This document shows, one piece after another, positions 39,401 through 51,400 of a stretch of 64,000 nt of DNA. A program made the translations under genes and the position numbers. Below the pieces are notes generated by a model, which did no database searches, had not been told where the DNA came from, and saw only the letters and a list, made by a program, of their open reading frames with translations. The stretch is from NCBI RefSeq assembly GCF_949628215.1, contig NC_134279.1:57440266-57504265 (forward strand), given 5' to 3'. Origin of the DNA: Phalacrocorax aristotelis (Eukaryota; Chordata; Aves; Suliformes; Phalacrocoracidae). Each line of letters opens with the position of its first letter. Within the stretch, counting starts at the first letter, position 1.

Positions 39401-42400
39401 GTGTGAAGGAAAACCAAGCTATTAGACTGTAGTTCACAAGGCTACCAAGAAAGCTGCACTTCATCTGGCCCACCCCAGCAGCGATGTTAAAATGGGAAAT
39501 AGAGAACTAGATAACGGTTCTCTCAGTTAGCAGATAATATTCTTAGCTTCATTGACACTTGGGATTGCCCACAGGTATCTGAATGATAAAATAATAATTT
39601 GGTTTGCAAAGAAAGGCTTAGGAAACTTCAATTGGAGGGGAAAAAGAGGAAAATGACTGAAAGAAAGCTCTAAGCAGCACTGAACAGAGATACCTGCAGG
39701 TACTCAAATTTAAAGACAATGTCTATTTTTCTTTTCTATAATCTTCTGCACAATGTACAAAGCAATTTGTGATTGTAAAATATATTCTCTTATTTCACAT
39801 GGCTGCCAGCACAACAGCCTATTTTAAATTTTTATCTGTAATGAAATAAAATCTCAGGTTTCATTAAGGATCCCATTACACGACACATTTACATGTTTAA
39901 AACCCTTATAATCAAGGGCAATTTTAGACACTTGGTGTCATATTCCTTTTCACTACTAGTTGTATTAGAATCTGATAAGAAGAGACGTCTATTTTTATGT
40001 GAGAAACAGAATATCCAATACTGTATACTTTAATGTAGTATTTATGATTTTTTTTTTTGTTGGGGAGACAGCAGAATTGTGGTCTCTAATTTCTATGCAT
40101 TTAAGGTAGAATGGATAACTTGATAACTTGAAGTTACATATTATTTTGAGATTATGAAGCTTTAGTGGTTCCAGCAAATCAGTACTGTATAGCTAGCATT
40201 CATTCTGGACAAGGGAAGAACACATACATTCCAGATTCAGACCAGGTCTTGATTTGTGTTATATTTTTCCTCTCTCATTTCCATGAGAAAAAAAAATTTC
40301 TCTTTCTGATTTGGGGATGTTGTAAGACAGTTTGCATAAAAAATTCACTTTTGCTACACACGTATCTCTAAAACAAACAATGTAAAAAAGGTACTCACAT
40401 TTGATTTGTCACCACTATCAGAATCAGCTATTAAAAAAACCCAAAAAACAAACAAACAAAAAACAGAAAAAGGGAAAATTAAATTTAACACAGCAAAATG
40501 TGCTTAGCCTTCAATTAAAGCTACATTGTATCTGTATAAAAAAGGTTCATGTTAGTTTCCTATTGGTCCCACAACCAAATGCAAGGACAAACTGCAAGCA
40601 AATAAACCAGAAAAACAGATTATACCCGTCACCAACAAAACTACTTTTTATCTGGGTATAGAGGAGCACAATATTAACTAATGTCAGGTTCTACTCTACC
40701 ACTAGCTAATGCCATCTACTTTTGGCCACAGACGTTAGCAGTGTTCAGACTGAGTGTTACCTACTTTGATCTACTTTTCCCTTCGTGATTCAGTGCTAGG
40801 AAGGAAAAAGCACAGCAAAGCTAAAAGGATGGGACTACACTATTCAAGAGCCACAGTTACGAAGAGAACCATTGCCATTTTCTATTCAAGCGTCTTTGAA
40901 TTAGGCTAATTTAAAGAAATTAAGGAAAAGGTATTTATAAGCAAGTGATTTCTTTTGGGTGCCTGAAACCAGAGCATCACAACAACGGGCAACCCAACAG
41001 CTCTTTGTCAACTGTGCAGCAGGAATAGACACTTTCTATGAAAGCGAGAGGTAGAACAAGTCCCCGTGATCATCAGCTTTCACCCCAGCCCCACGTCCAA
41101 AGACACCTACGACTGGAGGCAGCAGAAGGGCTGAAGCTGGTCTTAGCACCGCATTTACCTGACTGTGAGAAAAACTGTGAGCGCCGCCAGTTGTTGCGAA
41201 CCCTAAGCGGAACCGTGGCCCCGCGGGGCGGCTCTGTAGGCAACGGCACAGAGACAAAACAAGAAACACAGCACAGTCAAAAGGCAGCGACGGACTCTCA
41301 GACCCGAGCCGCCTGGGCCACAAGAGGGATTTTCACTACAATTGCTTTGGCCCATTGCAGCCAGTTTACAACTGACCTGCAGATCACATGGACTGCCCAT
41401 ATACAAATGCTACTATTGTAATATGGCACCTAACCTTACATGAGAGTTCTAGCGACCTAATGCTCATCAAGGGCAGCCACCCCTTCAAGTCTTTGCATGG
41501 TACTTACATTCATTCCTATTGCAAATACATGTTTTAAAGCAGTGATCCTTTCAGTGCTTTACGTGCTGTGAACACTAGAGAGCAGCCAAGCGTTTCAGCA
41601 TCACTCAGAAAATAGGCAAGAGACCTACAATCGGTTACTTGATGTTTGGACTGATTTGTGCCTAACATAAAATGATGTTGTTCTCAAAGCCTATTTGGAA
41701 AGCATCCCCCACTTAAAACAAGTGAGACTTCTATTCTTTTTCAGGCAATCCTGTTTTCCACAGTGGACCACCTTCAGTAGTTCCAATGTTGAAAACACTA
41801 GGACAATCAGTATACTACCTATACATAAACAAACAACCTAATAAGTTCTCAGGGGAAAGAAAACTTCAGATGATCTCTCTCTCCCCCCTCCCCCATCTTT
41901 AAAATCATATAAAATCAAACTAATAAACATTATCAATCTCAAGCAAAACTGTCATGAAGGAAAAAAAATTATGCTCTGCAAGAACTGATGATGGGCACAG
42001 GTCAAATTGAGGGATGCAGCCAGGTATGTGTATCGTTCATCTATGAAACAGAGTTCCACATGGGCAGCTGAGTGCAGAATTTATCTCCAGAAGTTTTTAT
42101 TATGAGATAAAACCAATTACTAAGCCATTTTCATCTGTAAGCAGCAGTACTAGTAAAATATAATACCCATTGACATAACACAGCTTTTATTGCTAGACCA
42201 GGCAAGGCAGACTCTCCCTGTCCCTCTCCATTGTGTCACAGTTCTGCTGCTGTGTTCAAGGGGAACAGCCAGAAGAGTCCTTTGCATCACAGAAGCCAGA
42301 CTACCAATACCAGTCAGATGCAACTAGAAAATAACCATCTGAGTTCCCAAACCATCCAGGTCATTGATTAGGCACTTCTCCCTGAACACCACACACACAT

Positions 42401-45400
42401 ACCCAGTTATTGTCCTGCTGAGTTCTCCAAATGCTGTTTGCTCACCTTGTAGACCAGAATTCTGCAGAGTAACTTGACTGGTCTCAGGTAGTTTCTTTAA
42501 AGATGGCAATACTACATTCCCCTCTTGTTCCAGGGCTTTTGGTTTCATTACCTGTTCAGACATTTGGGAGCAGAAAGCAGCATTCAAAAATCAGCAGGTT
42601 CAACCAAAGGTTAACTTAAACCCTTTCTACTTATTTGCTGAATTAACATTATCAAAGATGAAGCCTTTATCTCCAGAATTACACCATGTAGTTGCAGTAC
42701 CAAAGTCCTGGAAGTAATAGGTAGCTGTTTATTGTTGTCATTCACACCGCCCTGTGCACCAAAGTCGATCCTAACCCAGGACTAACATCTAGAACAGTAT
42801 GGTCATGGCCATTTGTTACCTCTGCCACCATCTGCACTTGTTCAGCACTTCAAGAGGACTAAGAGGGTTAGCTCCACTGTCTACACCTTCTGGATACTCT
42901 GCCCTCCCAACACACGGTGGGACTGGGGCTTGCAGGTTAAGTTCTCATTTCTGCGCCAGCCAGCTTACAGGTTCAAACCTACAAGCAGATACTGGGGAGT
43001 TCCTTTGGAGGGGGAACTCTCTGATGAGCATAGGATTTGGCACAGAAGCCTTTCTCCAGGGCCATTCCCTGGCAGATTGTTTTGAATAAACTCCTGAAGT
43101 AACATTATACAGAGGAAAATATCAATTTGCACAATAAACATTTCTATGTGAGATCTTTCTTCTTTTTTTGTTTTGTTTTCCACTCCCTCTCTTTCTTGCC
43201 CGTATGTACCTCCGGTGTAGCAGGGAGCTCTGCTTCCTTCTGCTGCTCTGTTTCAGGTTTCTTCACATCTTTCTCACTTGAAGCAGCTTCCTCTGAAGGG
43301 ACAGGACTGGGAAGAAATTCTAATCTCTTCACAACAGGGCTGGCAGAAGCTGCAGTTGACTTGAATTGCTTTTGATCTGAACCTAATCCATACATACAAA
43401 AAATAATGTTGCAAGATTAAGATATTTTTTCAAATAAAATGTAGACCTATTTCTTACAATCTGATTTCTTACTGGATATACTGTGAGCCCATAAAAATGG
43501 ATGTTTTGGAAAAATAATCTTTCTTCAACACAGGCAAAATTAATCTCTCCAAGAAGACAAGGCTTTAAGGGTGAAATTCACCTGACAAAATGCAGGTGCT
43601 TACACTTGACTTGGGCATCATGGGACACCCTTCATGGTCAACAGAGAGGCAGTTCTCAAGGAAGTCACCCAAAACTATTTCAGACTCCTCTTCGGCTGAG
43701 ATGAGCTGTAACCTACAATGTGCCTACTGAGGTATAGATCTCTTTACTGAAGTTGTGTGATGAATCCTATCCTAAAATGCTACCCAGACAAGTAATATGC
43801 TACAATTAACATGGTCTCGCTGTCAGCACTGGAGGGTATTCCAGCTTGCTTCCACTAAGCCATGGCAGTCAAGCATCAGACAGCAAACAAATTGTACTAA
43901 CAGGAAGCCTTGGACTGGAATAACCTAATTGCCATTCAGTTTTTAACGAAACCCAACAAGCTGATGCTGTTTTACAGGAGAAGGAACCAGGAGCGCACGG
44001 GCCAACAGCTGAGGACCGTGACAGCTAAACTACCGTCAGCTGGTACCACCATTGGAAGCAGAGCAGTTTCCAGCATCCCAGGCAGTGCATAAGCACCCAG
44101 ACATCTCTCTAACCTCCTAAAGCAGAATCTCAGTTTCAGATCCTATTCCCTCTCCAACTACAGCAGCAGCAGCAGCTTCCAGGTATACCTCATTGACAAG
44201 CTAGGAAAGTGAGCTAAGAAAGAGATGCATCCCAAGGTTCCACGAAGAACCTGTACATGAACAGAGACCAGAGCTGCTCCTGCTGCCAGACAGATGCACA
44301 CCACTTTGGAGCAGCTCCCACACCATTAGTGGCATAGGGGTCACAGCATGGAAGTATGAGGCTTGTACTGAACAGCAGAGGAGGCTGCTTATTCAAGAAG
44401 AAGGTCACACAGTTTGGACCACATCTATCCCTCCAGAGCAGACATAATGAAAATCCGTGTTCCTTTACCATCTCAATTTTTGCAATGCTGTCTCAGTTTT
44501 CCGTGCCAGCCAGTATTAAACTTTGCTACCAATACTTAATGTTTAGTATTTCTCATAGGTGTGGAGCCTGACACAAGGTGGCTTTGTGATTTGTAGATAA
44601 GTATCACCAGCTCATCACTGTTGACTCTTGAGAATTTGCTTAATTCACCACAAGACTGCAGCTTCTACATTACCTGCCAGATGCAATTCAAGATTGTTAA
44701 CCTCTGTGCTTTGGCATCTATGAGCCAAAGTAATTAAGTCAGCTGATGAGCCCTTGCTAACAGCTCATGTGCTTCAGAGTTTTGTAGCACACCAAGAAAA
44801 GGCTGGATATGTTTCTCATCTTGGGGGAATTGTACCCCATTGAAGTTTGAGGGCAAAGCTCTGTTGTTTCAGTCACATTTATCCTCAACAAACAGGAGCA
44901 TTATGCTTATAAACCAATTACAGCCAGAGGTGTCATTTAAATACCTACATCAAATAGCACTCTTTACTTACCCATACCAAGCTGAACTTTGATAGACCCA
45001 TTTTAAAAAATGAACAACAAAAAGAAGATTATGAACTTAGTATGATAGCAGGCAGTACATAAAACGCCTACTCAAAGGTAATGTTTCAGAAAAACCCTTT
45101 TGAGGAAAAGCACTTCAAATTTTACGAGCAAATTCATTTCCCCAGATTAAGAATCATGCATAACGGCTTTAAAGCAGAAAATCAGGAGTGTGCACAATAC
45201 TGTCCATTTAAAGCCCCTATGAGGACCCTTCTTATTCTCCTTCTGCATTCCTTAATGTCTAGGGGGGGAAAAAGTGTTAAACAGAAGCTGTTACTGACTG
45301 ATAGTTTCTGCCCTGATTACTTTCTGGTTACAGCACACTGTGGCACCAGCTTTTCACACACACAAATGCCAAAGCAGACAACTTGCATCCTGAGCAATAT

Positions 45401-48400
45401 GTGGTCAGGAGTGTCATTTCAACCACAGAATGACAGAACAGCCCAGGTTGGAAGGGACCTCAGAAGATCATCTGGTCCCACCTTTCGTGGGAAAGGGAGC
45501 CTGGCTGAGATTACCTAGCACTCTGTTCAGTCACACCTTGAAAACCTCCAGCCACAGGGACTCTACCACGTCCCAGGGGAGGTTGTTGCACTGAATGATC
45601 GTTCTTACTGTAAAAAATGCCTTTCTTATGTGGAGATTTCTGAAATCTTCTGCATTTTCCAATAAACCCTCTTGGTGCCGCTGCAGATGCACTTATGGGA
45701 CTCATGCTGCAGGCTGGGCCTAAACCCCAGGCTGGGGTGGGCAAGGGCATGGGCAAGGGCAGCAGCAGCAACCCACCTGGGGACAGGCACGCTGGGCTCA
45801 CAGGTCCCACACTTCCAGGGCTAGCCTCGGCCTGCTTGCTGGCGGCTCTATCTGCTTCCATCGGGGAGGCCTGCAGAGAATAATAAGTAGAAACATAGTG
45901 AGTATAGTGGAAATGAAAGTATGTGTTAATTCCTCGAGGCAGTACTTGCTGCTTCTTTGTAACGTGTTTGAACCAGGCTGGTTCAGAGCTCAGCAGGGAA
46001 CCGGGGAGTGTGTTTCAGAGCGGTACGTGCCATTCACGTGTTGAATCACTGGGCTTTAATCTCCTTTTCAAACCGTTCATCAGCAACCATCATGCAGTTC
46101 GTTTGGAATAGCTCCTACAAGCTTTTAAATTGTAGGATATCTTGGATTGTGTTAGCTGGAGATAAGCATACATTTCACCCGTAGTTGCCTCTTCCAGAAT
46201 AACACAAAAACGTACGCATTAGTGAATACATAGCACATACTAGGGTTTGAAAAGTGGCAAAGTAATTAAATACTTCCTTTCTTTCATGGTAGTCTAAACA
46301 ATCTGTTATCTGAAGCGAAAAGCCAGAGTCAGTATTAAAGGTAATGAAATACTTGAAACACTATTAAGAGAGGACTGAAAAAATATGGTGAGAGCATATC
46401 AAGCTAGTAATCCAAATCCCTTTGAAAAGCCAGCTTCCTGACCCAGGACAAGGCTGTCACAGAGCAAAAACCACACTGTCAAAACAAGAATAGCACTTCA
46501 GCTGATCTATTCAGCAGCTTCCACCATACATCTGCTTTCCAAGTAAGCAAATCAAGCAAAATCTGCAGCAAACCAGTCAGCCACTGCACAGTGCTTCTAA
46601 TCCATGAAAGATCTAGAAAATGGCACATTCAACAGAGGAAAATAAAAAAGGACCACTTTTAGAGATAAAAAGTAACATATTTCAGAAGTAGCCCATTGTA
46701 GACTCGCTTTCCTTTCCTCCTCCCACCCCTCCATCTTATTAACAGTTACAAGGGAGGAAATCTCATGAAATTTCCTCTATTCTGGGGGAGGATTCAGACT
46801 GCCACCTTCTGCATGGATCTTGTTTCCCACGCTCACAGACCCACATGAGCCTCCATCCCCTCATCTGTCCATGCCCCATAAAAAGCAGACCTGGGCTCTC
46901 ACAGCTCGGTCAGTGGGGACATCCGCTGGCAGTGCCAACAGGACGCCAGCGCCTGTGGACACGCTGACTCCAGAGAGCTTTGCTGTCAGCAGTGCTTGGG
47001 AATCCCTGCCTCTCTTCTCCCTGCTCCAGAGAGAGGCAGGGTATGTGTCTGGGAAGATGCCCTGCAAGGAAATGGTGGGGATTGGTGTAGGGCCATGGCC
47101 AGGGGCAGTGACCCTGGCAAGCCCAGCGGGCAGTGAGCAATGCTGGGAACAACAGAAGGAGCCCTGACTGCCAAGGGCTGTGCCGCCACCTCACAGCAGG
47201 ACAGGCGCCAGGCCACAGCCATGAGCCTCTAGAAGTGGCAGTGCATCTCCTCCGGTGCCGGCTGGGGCTGGCTGCCCATCGTCCTCCTCATCGCCTGGCG
47301 CTTTCCACTGCACCCTCACTTCCACCCACCTGAATCCTCTGCCCCAGGCAAGGCATGGGGATGCACAGAATCACAGAACCATAGAATCATTTAGGTTAGA
47401 AAAGACCCTTAAGATCAGAGTCCAAATGTAAACCTAACATAGCCATGTCCACCACTAAACCATGTCCCTAAGTGCCATGTCTACATGTCTCTTAAATACC
47501 TCCAGGGATGGTGACTCAACCACTTCCCTGGGCAGCCTGTTCCAGTGCTTGATAACCCTTTCAGTGAAGAAATTTTTCCTATATCCAATCTAAACGTCCC
47601 TGGGTGCAACTTTAGGCCATCTCCTCTTGTCCTATAACTTGTTACTTGGGAGAAGAGACCAACACTCACCTTGGTACAACCTCTTTTCAGGTAGTTGTAG
47701 AGGGTGACATGGTCTCCCCCGAGCTTCCTTTTCTCCAAGCTAAACAACCCCACTTCTCTCAGCTGCTCTTCAGAAGGCTTATTCTCTAGACCCTTCAACA
47801 GCTTTGTTGCTCTTCTTTGGACACATCCCCCAACTGACTAAAAGTGGTTCTCAAACTGGATGAGGCAGAGGGTAAAACACACTCTCCAAAAAGGCAGCAC
47901 AGGAAGTTTGAGGACCTCCTCTCCACCACGTCCACCTGTGAACGTGCCTATACCAAGAGCAAACAATGCACAGAGCTCCCCCTCCATGTGCTACATGCTC
48001 TAAGGAGGGACGGTCACTGGACTTAAAGCACAGCCTAAAAAACAGGTCCCAGAGAAATGCTCCAAAGACTGCAAGTCCTGTGCCACCAAGATTTGCCCCT
48101 TGCCATTCTGTTGCTGTTTCCTTCTGTATAACCCACCGTTCCCTTCACCAGGCCATATTGATGCCAGCCTGTGTTTCAGTGAGAAAGCTCTCACTGAAAG
48201 CCCCAGGACAAGAACACTGCAGCTAAAGAAAATATCTCCTTCAGCTTCAGTTCTGGCTCCTGGCATGCAGCTATTAGAAATGTTTCCCAACCTTGCTCAA
48301 TGCAGAAAAAAGTATTTTTCTCCATGAGGACAGCCAGGCAGTGTAACAGGCTGCCCAGCCAGGTTGTGCCATCTCCATCCTTGGAGGTTTTCAAGACTCA

Positions 48401-51400
48401 AATGATCAAGCCCTTAGCAACCCGGTCTTATCTCATGCCTCATCCTGCTTTGCGCAGGAGACGCGGCTAGAGACCCGCAACCTGAATTATTCAGTCATTC
48501 TACAACCTACAAACGTCTGCTAAACCTAAACAAATGGCTATTATCAAGAGCTCAAGGTTTACCCTAAATGAGGTGGATTTTAACCAGAAAAGCAAGAGGC
48601 ATCTACCTGACAACCCTACCCACTGCTCCAGAGCATAAACCCTTCCAAAGAAATTGTTGCAAATTTGATTTATTAATGTTTGTATTATTAATATTATTGG
48701 TAAAGCAATGGAACTCACCCTCCACTCTCAAAAAGCAACTGTCCAAACTGAAAAACTTCCAAAAAAAGAAAATAAATTCAGCTTTAATTTCAACCTCAGA
48801 AGCTTTAAAGCTATAAACAATGACATACTAGGGCCAATATAAAAAGTGTCAAACAGTGTTAAATACACCCAGGGAAGTCAACTGCCAATGGCCGCTGGAG
48901 CTGGAGAAAGAGCACAGCCACACTGGCCTCTCAAAGGGTTTAAGAAGCTCAGTGAATGCACAGACATGATGCACTTCTGTCACCTCTGGGTCTAGAGTTA
49001 CTTGAGGAACCTAAACAGGGTGCTGTGTCATGTAGCTATCCTGCGTAAGTGAATAACTAAATCTACCCATAACCTATATCCAGGAGGTTGAACCAAGTAT
49101 AGACATAGATGTTATTTACAGAAATTCTTTCAAAGAGGAGTAAAAAAACAAAAGCGCAACCAGCTGCTGCAGGAAAACTGAATTTTGCAACAGCATGCTG
49201 CAGAAGTTCTGTTCCTGCTCATGAGACTTGACTGTTCCTCCTCCCTCTGCTGAGCAATTAAAAGCTAGCGACATACATCTAAAAATATAAAACTGATTAG
49301 TAAGTAATTTATAAAAAAATTAAGTCAACTTCACTAGGGAACTGTCTCATTCCCAGTATATCTAATTATATTTATAATACCAATATCCACAGGTATATGA
49401 TACATCTAAGAAAATTCTTGTACTGGTAGAACTGATAAAATGTCTTTCCTACCACAGATTATCACCCTTCACATTTCGTAAATATTTTGTACTCAAGTGA
49501 TGATGTTACCACTGAACATGAAAAAGGTATACAAGCATTTCATTGTACCCAGGAGGATCATATTTTGAGACAGACACTGAAAAACTGATCAACCTGGTAA
49601 GTGATGTTTCTGAGGTGTTTCAGAGGACCTCAGACGCTGTGGGATGAAGGACCCACTCAGCCTCTCGGCACCATCCCGGTGCAGCCACACGTGATCATGT
49701 GGGCAGAGGCGTTGTTCTGCAGGACCACAGAGCCACTCCATATGCTGGCTCTGCTGCAGGCGCCTACAAGGGGAAGTCACACAACACCTGCTGGTCCACC
49801 GCTACAGCCAACGAAGTCTTCAAGGGAAGTAGGAAAAACCTTGCTGCGTAGGGCCTGTGGTTATCTCTGCCCTCAGGTCCAGGCTGGTATGACAACACTG
49901 TCTTGTTAACTCCTGAAACTGAAGAATGCTGTCTACTTGGATTGGTGTTTTTATTACCCCATGCACCTAGCTACCCAGGAGTTAAAGTGAACTTCCCCAT
50001 TTAGGATTTAGAAGCTTTAGTCCATGATGAAAAGGTAAATATTGTGATTGCAGTTGCAGTTATGAGCACTTCAGTAACAGTGGGCAAAGCAACACTTGAG
50101 TTCTGCTAACCAAGGTATCCATTTAACAAAGACACAAGCATAGCTGGCTATACAGTGTTATCAAACACCTATTAAGCATGAAAATAAATTAGTTCAGTTT
50201 GTGGCAGACAGGATTTTTATCCCATAAACTAGGATATCAGTCCAGCTATTTCTTTAAATTACAGACCATACAAGCCAGAAATAGCCACATTGCCTATTGC
50301 TGTGGCAGAACCGTACATCCTTACAAAACCCTAAAAATACAGTAACTAGGATCTCCTAAAACACAGAACATCACAACTACTACAAAAATCCAAACTCCAA
50401 AGGAAACTACAGAAGAACTTTATTAACCCTTATTGTAAATTAGATCAGTTAACACTACTTGTACACAAAATCACGTGAAATACTGTTACATTTTCTGTGA
50501 AAACACGACAAAACAAGCTGTCTGAAACCGGCAAGAATACAGAGGTATCAGGGAGAATCAGGTTAGAACTACAGTTTAAATTCTGTAAAATCACTCAGGA
50601 ATGAAATTGGTTGCAGTATCAATAGCCACATACAGGAGTTGCCTGCCACACCTTTCAAACTTCTGTGACTGATATTGCACATGTATCACTGACTTTAAAA
50701 TTTTCATACAATGATTTCTTCATCAAAGCTAGCATTTTGTGGTGTTGTGAGTGGTAATGGTGGCACGACCTTGGGCTGCCACAGCTGAGTGCCTTGAATG
50801 CTATGCCAGTACAGCACTATAGTCAGAACACTGCTCTGACACATTAAGTCATCTCCCTCATCTGGCAGCTATATAATAGTATACTAAGGACAGCTATTAC
50901 AACCAAAGGTCAGGGTGGATCAGTAATTGATAGAGAAGCCTTGAAAGTGTTGCAAGAAATAGTGTTAAGTATTCCTGCTAGTCATTTCTCTAGAGTTATT
51001 ACTGCTCAATTGGGATGTAAAATAAGATTCTGTCACTGATAGACATTGAAAAGTGCATTGGTGTCTGGAGGACAGGAGACACAGATGCTAGATTCGTAAG
51101 CACATCCCAAGCAGAGTTCCTGTCTAGCTGCTTTGAAGCTTTGCTGCTCTCACTTCTCACCCTAAACCATTTTCCCTTCAGGTAGTCCAGCCCTCTACCC
51201 ATCTTCCCATGTGTGGTTCAAGGCAAAGCTGTCAATCTGGAACAGACATACTTACTCTACAAGTGTTTCTTGTAATATATCAAAGAACAAAGACTTGTCC
51301 TACCAGATATGTACAAATCAGGATTTCAACCCTGCTCTCCTGTACCTTGGCCAACAATCCTCAACCACAAGAAAGCTTATGCTTTAATCTCACTTCAGTC

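Larger units (their letters stand above)
39398..43209 (-). other. LIMCH1: LIMCH1 introns around the microexon and cassette exon
   Basis: Introns 39,398-40,398, 40,428-41,158, 41,234-42,445 and 42,552-43,209. AT-rich with short A/T runs; a CAAA-type simple repeat lies at about 40,440-40,465. No mobile elements recognised. Confidence 0.85.
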
